Positions 1 to 10,700 of a stretch of DNA of 64,000 nt are shown here, piece after piece (positions within the stretch are counted from its first letter, which is position 1; every line of letters begins with the position of its first letter). A program made the position numbers and the translations under genes. The notes beneath the pieces were generated by a model. The model searched no databases, was not told where the DNA came from, and saw only the letters and a program-made list of their open reading frames with translations. The stretch is from positions 1,364,131 to 1,428,130 of the forward strand of contig KB445798.1 in the NCBI GenBank assembly GCA_000320605.2. The letters run 5' to 3'. This DNA is from Gelatoporia subvermispora B (taxonomy: Eukaryota; Basidiomycota; Agaricomycetes; Polyporales; Gelatoporiaceae).

Positions 1-704
1 GAGCGGCGCACATGCGCCTCCCCGTCCCCAGGGATACCCAGCTCAGGCGGGTGTACCACGCACCGCATGCCTTGATGGGGTCCTACCTCACCCCGACCCG
101 CGTTCATTTCCCCACTGCGAACGTTGGTGTTCCAGGTCGGCTTCTGCCTTCCAGCGCCCGCATGTCACTACACCGCATTGGGTCGTTCCGCACCCCGTAT
201 GGGGCTCTGCGCAAAGCAGAGGAGGTGGGTGGCATCGTAGGTATTCGAGATTGTCGGTCCGGCTGTCGTAAACCGCGACGTCGTGGGCTTGAGGGTTCTT
301 TTGGTGCCGCCTCAGGTTAAACTCGAGTTGGCCGAGGCCGCCCCGAGCCCGCTGACTTGGCATTTTCTGAAAGATTTCCGCGGAAATAGGAATGCGAACG
401 ACGAAAGAAATGCGTCGTAGAGATGATTAGTGGTAGGTGTTTGGTATTGTAGAGCTCGACAGGACACGTCATCGCGAGGGAGGGCCCTCAGGTGCTCGGC
501 GCCTAATCGAGATGGTGGTGGTTGCGGATCAAGGAAGGCGGGCGGACCTGCTGAGACTCGACGCTCTCGCTGAGATCTGTCGGTGCAATCCCGGGAACTG
601 TCTTTCTCTTTCCGGCTCACGATCGTCCCTCTCCGCTGATACCAAGACGGTACAACGACAGCCGAGGAGGAAAACCAATTACGACTAGCAGTGGTATCGG
701 AGAG
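1..704. other. No confident gene at left edge
   Basis: Open frames exist on both strands here but they are arginine/serine-rich, overlap each other and show no recognisable motif or convincing intron structure. The stretch probably holds the promoter of the acetyltransferase gene that starts at 705 and intergenic sequence; an untranslated end of a neighbour cannot be excluded. Confidence 0.4.
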
Positions 705-1886
705 ATGTCCGTCTTCTACGACCTGATCTCGAGCGACGAAGTTCCCGCCGCACATGTAATCGAGGTGGCAGGTGAGCAAGGTAGTCGTTCAGGATCCGGA
801 GAAACCGCATGCGACGGATGCGTTCAGGGTATCCACAGGACGAAGCCGGCAGCTTGGCAGCATTCCAGTGAGCCCGTCGTCTCGCTCTCCACATGCGAGA
901 TGTGAAACCAGCAGCACGAAGGTACCGTCAGTCGCAAGCTCCTGACCTCTTCCTTGGCGTCTTCCTGCCCAGCAACTCAGGACGCACACTTATCGGCTTC
1001 GTCTGTTCGACGCTCTCGCCGTCGCCGTCGCTCACGCACGAGTCCATGGCGACCCACGTCCCGGGTGGCGCCTCCGTCTGCCTACACTCAGTCTGTGTCG
1101 CGCCTGCGCACCGCAGGAGGGGCCTTGCACTGGGCTTGCTGAGGGAGTACGGTGCGCGGCTACAGACGGCGGCATACGAGGGCGCGGGCTACGAGCGGAT
1201 CCTCCTCATCGCGCACGAGGAGTTACGGGGGCTGTACGAGAAGGCCGGGTTCGAGTGGGTTGGGTTAAGCCCCGTTGTGCATGGGTCGCAGCCATGGTTC
1301 GAAATGCGGAGGGCTCTCGCGTCGCAGTTGCCTGGTCCGCCGCCCCCTGCAGCGGCCCCGGCCGACCTGTGGGCGGCCCTACAACGGGCGTCATCGCGGC
1401 CGAAGCCAATGGCACAGCTACTGCCGTCTTTCGCCAACGGCGTCCATGATCTGGCTGCGGATTTGGATGGCTCTCGGACGAACAAGTACGACCTGCTGTG
1501 TCCCCGACAAGGCTGTGGCAGCGTGATCCTGAAGAGCGGCGTTGCGACAGTCGTCGAGCGCGAGAGCGTCAGGCTGGAGCCTGAAGATCAACCATCCTCC
1601 ATCCTAGAGGCACTCCCGGCGCCATCCACATTGATGCCCTGGTGGCGCGTCACACCAGATGCGATGGCATTTGAGAACATTGGTTTTTCTCGGCCGGTCC
1701 AATCGCAGAGTACGTAGTTATCGTGACTCGGTGTGATACTCCTGCTCATTATACACGATAGTTCAATCTGACAAGAGGATCAAACTGCTTCTTTGCGCCG
1801 AATGCGACCTAGGACCGCTGGGCTGGCACGAAGAGGGCGGCAACGAGTTCTGGCTGGCGTGCAGTCGCGTTGGCTACTGCGTCTAG
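705..1886 (+). CDS. GNAT acetyltransferase fused to Mss4/DSS4-like zinc domain
   Basis: Four exons: 705-771, 828-867, 922-1709, 1762-1886; 339 residues. The N-terminal half is an arylalkylamine-type GNAT N-acetyltransferase: the acetyl-CoA loop reads VAPAHRRRGLALGLL and a typical late GNAT motif reads LYEKAGFEWVG. The C-terminal third is an Mss4-like zinc domain (the fold of yeast DSS4 and human RABIF, which bind and stabilise nucleotide-free Rab GTPases). Its two cysteine pairs are seen as LLCPRQGCGSVIL in exon 3 and LLCAECDLGPLGW in exon 4. Exon 3 runs through both domains without a stop, so this is one protein. The small exons 1 and 2 restore the conserved N-terminal GNAT helix (AGYPQDEAGSLAAFQYRQSQ), which supports the ATG at 705. 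The family knowledge is general; the Rab partner and acetyl acceptor are unknown. Confidence 0.85.
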
Positions 1887-2775
1887 TCTAGTCCAAGGTG
1901 TTCATGCAATACAACATGACACCATGCGTAACTCACGGCAACTGAAAATAAATCCTCCCACCCCCATGCCCCGCGAGACACAACGCGATTGTGTAACGCC
2001 TCCACCATCAGAATAATGCCTTCGATTTCATTGGATAGCTGGTCACGTGACTTTCGTCGAACTCACGAAACAGCGGCTAGAGACAGCGGTACGATGCGCG
2101 ATTATTGAAGTGTGACCGGAACGTCCGCCTTTATCGGCTTTGTACGGGTCCGTACTGTTGTCAAATGCCTCTTCACCTGCACCAGCACTAGCGTCATGCT
2201 TCTCCTGATTCGGAGACGTCATTATGAGGCATTCCGGAGACGCTTGACATATTGATTCCACAGACTGGTTCAGCATTAATGTCTTATTCGGTGCCGCTCA
2301 ACTGTTCACAGTGGACAGCACGTTCGAGGAGAATAGTATGGAACGGAATTCGTGTGTACAACCTCAGCGGCTCAACACGCCTTACATCCTGACGTTTTTG
2401 TATGCCAACCCTGCTTGTGAATCTCCATAGCCGACCTCTGTGCAGAACAACGAAGAGCATAGGGATGCGTAATATCGTTTATGTGGACCCGTGAACACAC
2501 CGCCTGATACATCATTCGTTAGACATCGGGGCGCGTGCAATGCGGTGTATACAAAGCGCGCGCCATCGATAAATTGGTCGACAATCGACATGGGCAGGTG
2601 CCCTTTGTTCTCATTGGCGATGAATTAGTGACGTCCCACGTTCAACCATTGGTGGGTAAGTTGTGGTACAGAAGTAGGACCCCCGGCGCCAAGTACCGCG
2701 CTTTTATATACGCCGTACTTACAGCGATACCGACATCTTCCTTGGCCGAGTCGTACATCGTCTACTCTGACCACA
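1887..2775. other. Intergenic region upstream of ADH copy 1
   Basis: No coding signal that I can support. It is moderately AT-rich and ends in the promoter of the alcohol dehydrogenase gene that starts at 2776. Confidence 0.5.
2705..2710 (+). promoter_or_regulatory. Candidate TATA box of ADH copy 1
   Basis: A TATATA hexamer within CTTTTATATACG lies 66 bases upstream of the ATG of the alcohol dehydrogenase at 2776, a usual spacing for a fungal TATA box. The call rests on sequence and position only. Confidence 0.35.
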
Positions 2776-4338
2776 ATGCTTACAGGAAGCGCAGCTCTTC
2801 TTCATGAAGTCGGAAATTGGCCGGTCCTAGAGACCGTGCCAGCCCCGAAGCAACCCTCGGAGCTCCTACCGGGTGAAGTGCTCGTCAAGCTGTCATACAC
2901 TGGGTGCGTCGGCGTGCACATACAGAGCGGGAATTTGCATAACGCCACTTCGGCGACTCCCGTCCTTCTACAGAGTCTGCCACTCCGACTTGCACTTCAT
3001 ACTAGGCGAATATCCACCTACTTCGCTACCCTGTGTCGCGGGGCACGAAGGCGTTGGACATGTTGTCTCATTCGGGGAGCATACCATCGAGGCGCAGTTC
3101 GAGGTTGGCGACAGAGTGGGCGTCATGCTCATTGCGCAGACGTGCAAGAAGTGCGAGCTTTGCTTACGGGGGGACGAACATTGTTGGTCATCTCTCGCTA
3201 GTCGACCATCAATCTGGCGTCTTGATCTGTTTTCCGCGATATAGATTGTTCTGAAGTCAAATATCTGGGTCTCCATCAATGGGGCACCTTTTCTGAATAT
3301 GTCGTGAGTGCAGCGCGGTAATCTTCGAATCTCTGGCGACTGACGTCCTAGCACAAAGGTGACGCGCAGCGAGTACTTGGTGCGCATCCCGGAAGCTGTA
3401 TCGAGCCCTGCAGCGGCACCTATTCTTTGCGCTGTGAGTTTCACATCGGTAGACGGCGCGGGCCAGAAATTGATTGCATATCGCAGGGCTTTACGGTATA
3501 CTCTGCATTGAAGAATAGCGACAGCAACGCCGGTGAATGGATTGCCATTTCTGGAGCTGGCGGCGGCTTAGGACACCTAGGTGGGTGGAACAAGCATCCA
3601 TGATTGTGTATGTTGAAATTCACGATGCTCACAAATGCCAGCGATACAATACGCAAATGCGATGGGCCTCCGAGTCATCGCAATCGGTATGCCGTGCTGC
3701 CATCGCGAATCGCGGCACTATTGACGGTCTGAAACAGACAGTGGCGAGGACAAGAAAAGCCTCTGTTTATCGCTCGGCGCGGAAAAGTGGGTCGATTTCA
3801 AGGCATCAAACGATGTGGTGGCGGACGTGCGCGCCGCTGCCGATGGGCTCGGGCCGCACGTAGCGCTCGTCGCAGCAGGCATAGTACGCATGCATCTCGC
3901 GGGATTCCTCCGACTCTGACGCCGTGATAGAATCTTCCTTACATACAAGCGGCTCAGTATCTTCGCCAGACAGGACGGCTGCTTTGCATCGGCTTGCCGT
4001 CAGGGAATGCCGAGGGTTTCTCTCTCGTGTCTGTAGTTGTCAAAGTATGGATTTGACACTCCAGCGGTCTCTGTCGCTATCTAAATTTGATTGTGACTTC
4101 AAGGGGATCAAGCTCATTGGGTCAGCACTGGGCAGTCGGCAGGAGGGAGTCGAAGCTCTAGACTTCGTTGCCCGTGGAAAGGTGCGACCTCACTTCGAGG
4201 TTTACCCTCACCGAGATATCAACACGTGAGTTCATGCAGCCAGGTTGTCCATATGGGTCGTTTTTCTCATAATCAATCAGAGTCCTGGGCAAAATGAACA
4301 AAGGGGAAATTGTTGGCCGTGCGGTGCTAAAATATTAG
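2776..4338 (+). CDS. Zinc-dependent alcohol dehydrogenase, copy 1
   Basis: Ten exons: 2776-2903, 2974-3182, 3245-3303, 3359-3433, 3487-3580, 3642-3686, 3738-3883, 3931-4044, 4104-4225, 4281-4338; 349 residues, the usual length of yeast-type ADH. It should interconvert primary alcohols and aldehydes with NAD(H) in the cytosol. Visible motifs: catalytic zinc ligands in VCHSDLHF and GHEGVGH and the cysteine of PILCAG; the four structural-zinc cysteines in CKKCELCLRGDEHYC (C-x2-C-x2-C-x7-C), with the last one restored only by splicing exon 2 to exon 3; the Rossmann glycines in GAGGGLGHL; and an acidic residue at the end of the second strand, pointing to NAD rather than NADP. All exons keep frame. 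Two paralogues with the same ten-exon layout lie at 51582-53270 and 58032-59604 on the other strand; this copy is the most divergent (for example GNAEGF where the others have GPLNGL). Confidence 0.93.
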
Positions 4339-5400
4339 CTGGTTGTACTGCGTTAGGTGCGCGAGAGGTCATCACAGTTGTCCGCGAAAATCATATAGGT
4401 GTATATAAGGCCATGTACTTGTAAATATAGTTGACTGAGCACTTCCTAAGCAAGGTATCAAATAAGTGAAGTAAATGGTAGATGAACCGGCTCTTATGGA
4501 ATCCTGACTCTTCCCCCGGTTCTTTGCACCTGCAAAACATCTTGATCGTCTGGACGTTTTGAGAGAGTAAATGCCTTTCTTGCAATTTTAGATCTCATCT
4601 TGCGTTTACGGGGTGCCGGAGTGTCATGTCTTTCAAGACGTGCTGGACTCATGTTTCAACCGAACGGCGACTCCACACATTACATCGGCATGACATGGCG
4701 CCAGCGGAATCGGACGGAACAAGAACAGTCGCCGGTGCCTCTGTACGCGTTGGGCGCCCACTTCTATCAGCATCATTGCTCATGGAATTCCTAGTGATGT
4801 ATTATATCATGCTCTGGCAAGACAAAAACACGCTGGAGCACGACAGGCCCGACCTAGGTGATCAATGTAGCACATGTTAGTATCATCTTCACTCGAGGTC
4901 AGAATATATTGAGATGGACAGACATAATAACAATCGATCTACTCCTCGATCAAATTGCATGCATTTGGTGGCAAGCATACTTATAACTTCATAGAGAGGG
5001 GTCAGATTGGCATCCACGCAATATATATTGCGCTACAGTCCAGAATATTTCTCGCACATACTAGCACATGATAGCGTTCCTTCTGTAGAGCGGTAACCTG
5101 TGAGAACTTCTACTTCTACGATACATCACAAGTACATACTGCTTTAGTCTCCAGCAACTCTCCAACAGGTAGAAATAACCACACATTGCATGAGATATAG
5201 GGGTTTTGTGTCACTGGGGTACAGGACCCCTCTCTCTGAATACGAGGAATCGACGTTTCGTCCGCCAATTCTGTCACCCTCATAGCGAAGCCCTGTGAAT
5301 GGGTGGCGTCGAGCACTGTCACGGCGTACACTTGATTCGAAATGGGCGGAGGTCGCGAGTGTGTATATGCTGACATAACCTGGTTCTTGTCTGCCAAGTT
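4339..5400. other. AT-rich intergenic region
   Basis: No supported gene. Part of it (about 5116-5400) is open on the minus strand in the same frame as the last exon of the membrane protein at 5401-6391, directly after that gene's TAG stop. It could be a former C-terminal tail or chance. Confidence 0.4.
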
Positions 5401-6391
5401 CTAATCGAAGCGAATGATTATGAGGTTAAAGCAGATTCCAGTCATTTGTACAAGCTACGCAAGGAGCGATCAGTGTTATGTTGGAAAATACACTGGAGAG
5501 GTTGCTTACGACGTTCGCCATGATGTAGTCGGCATTGCATTTCGAGATAGTAGTGAAAAGAGTCAGCACTGCGGTCGCGGAGTAGAGAGCCCCGGATTCT
5601 ATGATAATTCGAATAACATAGTGTAGCCTGTCATGACCTGCGATGTATTGGCGAACGTCGCAACTGACAGTGCAGATACGATACACGATGAGAGCTTCCA
5701 GAATTATTGTATCAGCAACAAGCATTGAAGTATGATGAACATACAGGTTGCGATGATGTTCAGTGCTACAGTTAGCGTATACGCAGCTCCGATGAAGGGC
5801 GTCAGGGACTGAGCGTTTATGCCATCGACGTTGTTCGTCGTTGCAGATCTCGCAATGAGCTCCAGACTGGCACCGAGACCTGCGAACCATGAGACTACGG
5901 GAACAATAATTGCTGTCCAGCGACGCTCCCATACAATCCAGCATCGGTATATCTGAGGAGCGTTGTATGAGTCGGAACTGAACGCGAGCTGGACCCTGTT
6001 GCGCACCAGAATGTCATCTCCAATAAGTGGTTGAATAGCCTTGTCGCTGTTTTGAATAATATTGCTTATTAGACTCGAAAGTCGGTTCAACCCCGATGTA
6101 CGATACATACCTTGAGCACATTCATCCAATACGCAACGTTGAGGAAAAGAGAGACATTATCCGCCGTCCACACCTTGATATTCAATACGACGTCTAGGGA
6201 CGCATCGAGCATTCCAATGATACCCATGGCCAGCGTAACAGCGACAAGTAACCTTTTCGTCGATTTCCATGCACTGGGTTCTTCCCCAGTTGCAAGTACA
6301 TATAATTCCCGAGCGTAACAAGGTCAATTCCCAGGAAGATGTTCGTGAAGTAAAGTGTCAGGATGCGCGCCTTGATAACAGAGATACCCAT
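5401..6391 (-). pseudogene. Seven-helix fungal membrane protein with one frameshift
   Basis: Minus-strand exons: 6111-6391, 6007-6039, 5745-5952, 5510-5694, 5401-5454. The protein belongs to the large Agaricomycete family of seven-transmembrane proteins of unknown function. Typical signatures are IYRCWIVWERRW after the third helix, VIRIIIESGALYSATAV before the sixth and MTGICFNLIIIRFD at the end. The splice sites are good and keep frame, but exon 1 (281 bases) needs one extra base near 6285. Before that point the frame reads LGNYMYLQLG; after it the family-like reading EPSAWKSTKRLLVAVT is in another frame. With one base added the product would be about 253 residues. The gene is therefore either freshly disabled or carries an assembly error. 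Substrate and role are unknown. Confidence 0.7.
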
Positions 6392-7336
6392 GGAGCAGAC
6401 AGGAGGTGGATTCCCCAGATACCAGGTGTGCGGGAAGCCATATCTCATATATGTGTTCTGGCAAAGAAAAACACTTTTTTGCGCATTCGCAGCCACACAG
6501 ACAAGGTTCAGTCAGTAGAAGAGTATCTAAACACACTCCAGCTTCGTCCACGCGTTGCTTTTGGCCGACCAAGCTTCAGGTTCCGGCACAGCAGTGTCGT
6601 ACATCGGGTTGACCGACGGATGCAGTGCCTTCGACTGATTTGACTATCATCGCGCAGTTTGTGTGCCGAGCGTTTTGGTGGACCGGGTGGTGAGGGAGCG
6701 TTCCAGATGTTGTCAGTGACTGGAGAAATTGCTCCATATTGCTAGTCTTCAGCTTGACTGGAACTGATGCATCACCGAACCATCGTCTTGTGTCGCACAT
6801 TAGATTCACGCTATGTACTAGCAGCTTTAACATGTTGGCAGCATAGACTTGACGGTGCCGACGCATCGGTCCACCGTCTGTACCAGTGCACGCTTGCGTG
6901 TGTATCAATAACTCAGCTGAATAAAAAAGAAGCAGGTGTGGGTACAGCAAATTATTTGACTCATAGCATTTGGACTGCAAGATATCGGAGAGTATGAGAG
7001 ACCTAGTGACCAGGGTTTCAGACAGTAGAAAGGTTCCGAAGCTGTCGCACAGCCCGTGGACTGACCGGTCCGGAGGAGGCCCAGTGAAGGCATCGGACCT
7101 AGCGCCCTCCATCCCGATCCATCCACAGCGCTCTCCCTATCGTTAGCGCGACATGGGCAGACTATACGCGAGCATGCTGGACACGTATGGAGGGCGCTGG
7201 GTCCGATGTTCACTGGGACTGAGAATGATCACATTGATCGTCAGCAGGAGCAATCACGTGCTACGGTTGTTCCTCTGCATCAGGCCCACCCCGGCGCGTG
7301 CTGGGGGGTTAGACGCCCATTGCTCCTCTCAGCTCT
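6392..7336. other. Intergenic stretch left of the large element
   Basis: Long frames on the minus strand (for example 6576-7112) have no recognisable motif and unlikely composition. I see no gene, tRNA or repeat that I can support. Confidence 0.4.
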
Positions 7337-7344
7337 GCCGCCCG
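7337..7344. repeat. Left target-site duplication of the large hAT element
   Basis: GCCGCCCG occurs immediately outside the left terminal repeat and again, identical, immediately outside the right terminal repeat at 25512-25519. Eight-base duplications are the hallmark of hAT transposition. Confidence 0.9.
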
Positions 7345-7462
7345 TAGGGTTGGGTAGAAAACCCCCATGTATTTTACATCAGTGTAAAATACATGTATTA
7401 TACATGTATTATACCTATATTATACATCGGTTGCCAGGAGGCAGGTATATAATGTAAATAAT
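7345..7462. repeat. Left terminal inverted repeat and subterminal motifs
   Basis: The outer 12 bases are the inverted repeat. Behind it, 7369-7392 is a palindrome with 9-base arms (GTATTTTAC and GTAAAATAC), followed by three TATTATAC-like steps and ATGTAAATAAT at 7452-7462. Such clustered subterminal repeats are where hAT transposases bind. The spacing to the inner motif is about 107 bases here but 39 at the right end. Confidence 0.75.
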
Positions 7463-7763
7463 CCTGGCGGTGACGACAAACGTGGCCCAAGCGCCTGAGG
7501 ATGACGAGTGGTGGCTGCAAAGTATCCGGCATCCGTGAGCGGTGGCCGTCGGGTGCCGTATCATCTTAATGTGCATATCGCCTTCAGCCAGTGACATACA
7601 CTTCATATGTGGCTTGCACCATCATGAGTGTGGCCAGGGTTTCCTAGTAGTGAATATAAAGACGGTTCTTTGGCTTGCCCAACTTCGCCTGAGCACCTAT
7701 CGACATCAGCTCACAAAACTAGCCAACTACTTGCTTCGTTCTTGGACACCCTCTCACAACATC

Positions 7764-10700
7764 ATGCAACCTCAGTTAGTCGGATTCAAAGCACAGGACT
7801 GGATTGGCTGTGGAAAGGACTTCAAGACAGCTCCGGATTTTGTTAGAGAAGCATTCAATGCACAGCTCTTGATCCCGCAACCTCTTGAAGCTATCCTTCT
7901 GCCAGGTTCCTCCGCTTCCATACGGACGTTGTTGTCCACAAAGCTTCCGACAATACATGATGCTCTCAATCGCTCGACCTCTCTGGCATTACAACAGTTC
8001 TTTTCTCGTGGTGGCCCTCCAGTACCGGCGCCTCTCGATTATCTGCGCACATTACCCATTCCTAGCCAAGAATTAGTAAAGTCATTGATTGATGTGGCCG
8101 GAATGGAGTGGATTGATGGGAAGCAGTCCATCATGTATTCGCACACAGACGTCTCTGAAGAGGTCTTTCTATTATGGGTTCTCACTTTCTGGCAGCGCGT
8201 TCACTTGCTTCAAGGTGATCTGCTCGCGTGGACAGAAGCTGATCAATGGCTGGCACCACGACTATCCGACTCGTTGGAGCTAGGGATAGCCGCTAACAAT
8301 GCTCGCAAACTATTGCTTGTCATCCCGTGGTCAAGTAAATTATCCACTCTCCCAGGAGCCGTCAATATCTATGAGCTCTCGACATTCTTCTCTCGTGACT
8401 GGCTGGAGTGCAGCCACATTAATCTGATTCTCGAACTCATCAAGCAAAGGCTTTGCGACAACCATCCCGATGCGCAGAAGCACTATATCGCAAATGTGTA
8501 TTTCTCAGCGATCCTATGTTCATCTTTTGCTACCGCTCCAGATGACAAGAATGTGCCTCCAATCCCATCCTGGATAGACAAGATTGGGCGAAAGTTGGCT
8601 TCTGGAGAACTTCAAACTGCAGCATTTGTCTTCAATCGTCACAATACGCACTGGGTCTCTGTAGTTGTCGATTTCATTCAAGGCCGGATTCTATTTGGCG
8701 ATTCCATGAAAGGCGGCCTCCCTCTAGAGCTCCTTTGATTATTTACCTGGTGGCATCGTCTTTATTCTCCCCCGAAGCGATCCTCTTGGTGTGACTGGAC
8801 GACAGCACCATTGCTATGCACAGAACAGACTGGCGGCGATACATATTCGTGCGGCCTTCTAAGCTCGAATGCAATCGAGCATTACTATACTCCGGACAAC
8901 TGCTCCTTGATACCCATCGGTGATGTTGATCTTGAGCGGCTCAGGATCTTTGACGCTATCTGGGCAGCGCAGTCAAAGAATCAGGTATGCATGTCTTGAT
9001 ATCCTTTCTTCAATTGATACTTACATTGGGCCCGACATAATCATAGACTATCTTCTTGAAGAGGCCCCGGGAACTATCAACCCTTCCGCCCATATTACCA
9101 AAGCGCATGAAGTTGGAAGAATCTCCTCCGGAATCTCAACGCCAAAACTCTGAGGTATTAGCATCAATATCATCCGACGATTAGTGTTGTGCCGGGCCCG
9201 ACTTGGCTCGAAAGCCCGGGCTTGGGCTCGGCTTAGGGCGGCCCAGGGCTCTCAAAATCATGAGCTGGGCCCGCTGGGGAGGGCTCGGGCCTGGCCCGGC
9301 TCAGCCGGGCTTTAGCCCAGGCTTTTGGCATGTGGAAGTAACTAAGTAATATAACATTTTTGCTATGCAAAAGCGTTGAACTAACACTTACCGAAATAGA
9401 ATGATCGTTATAGGCATCAAAATATGACAAGGAGTCGCAAGAGAAGGCCTTGAAAGGTACACGAGGATGCAAGTACAACGTGTCACGTGACTTCTGCACG
9501 AGTCCGAGCTCACATCTGTACTTCAGTGAGACCTCGGAGTTGATTCTGAAAGGTTTTTTTACAACCTTCAGTGCTGAAATTTACATATAGGTGTGTCCCA
9601 AATGATTTATTACTGCCCTCTACAATAATTACACAAGTTCCAAAAGCCCAGGGCTTTTGGGCTCGGCTCGGGCTTTCGAAAGTTCAGGCCGGGCCCTGAC
9701 AGTGGGCTTCAAGACGGCTTGGGCTCGGCTCGGCCCGGCTCCACAAGGGCCTGCCCGGCTCGGCTCGGGCTCTAAAGCCCAGCCCGGCACAACACTACCG
9801 ATGATGACCATGTGTCTATCTCGATGCTCTCTCGTGTTGCTAATACCACTCTTGAGGATTGTCAAACTCCATCGGCATCTCAGAAGGGCCGAGCTGGACG
9901 ACCACGGTCTTTGCTGCTAGACGATCTTACCTATTTGGTTCAAGCGGCCAAACCAGGTCACTACGCTCGCTACGGATGTGTTGGTTGCAAGTACGAATTT
10001 TCCGGGCGGGCAACTGGGCGGGTGTTGAAGCACGCAACACGCTGCTTGAAGCTCTCTCCCCAACTCAGGTCTCATGCTTGCAAAGCAAGCAGTGATAGTT
10101 CACCTGGCGCATGTGTCGAGACAATCAAGGCGAAGGTCAATCCCGCACATAATACATCTGCCGTAGCGGTGCATAGCACTTCGGACAATACCGTAGCCAT
10201 TGCGAAGAATACGGAAAGTCAGGACTGGCATGCCTACTTTGCTGATGCCGGGAAATCTACCCTCAAGGCTGCGTTGGATTTAGCAATACTCAAGTTCTTC
10301 AGCTGCAACGGAATTGCACCGAATGCAGCCGACTCCTCGGAGTGGAAGGATATCTGGCGAATTGTTGGAAGATATGAGCCTGTCTCGAGGAGTACAATGC
10401 AAGATGTTCAGATTCCACAGGAGGCAGAGCATGTCCGCTTGAAGCAGACCAAGTATTTGATGACCAAGCAGAATTTAACAATTTCTTTTGACGGGGGCGG
10501 AACTAGACGCCGAGAATCATTCTACTCATGTCATGTTACGACTCCCAAGCGAGAAAGTTATCTCATTGAGGCATTCCCCGGGAACGGATACGCCCATACA
10601 GCTGAGTGGATTTCCAAGCATGTCTTAGAGGTATGTAGTTTCCCAGTTCCGGGGATCTCATCTCATCTAACAACCTGACAGGTCATCAAATCAATTGGTC

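Noticed and set aside
5116..5400. C-terminal tail of the membrane protein beyond its stop
   Set aside because: It is in the same frame after TAG, but no splice site bypasses the stop and the family ends variably; treated as intergenic.
6576..7112. 178-codon minus-strand frame
   Set aside because: No motif, no membrane or signal pattern, and no flanking exons with plausible introns.
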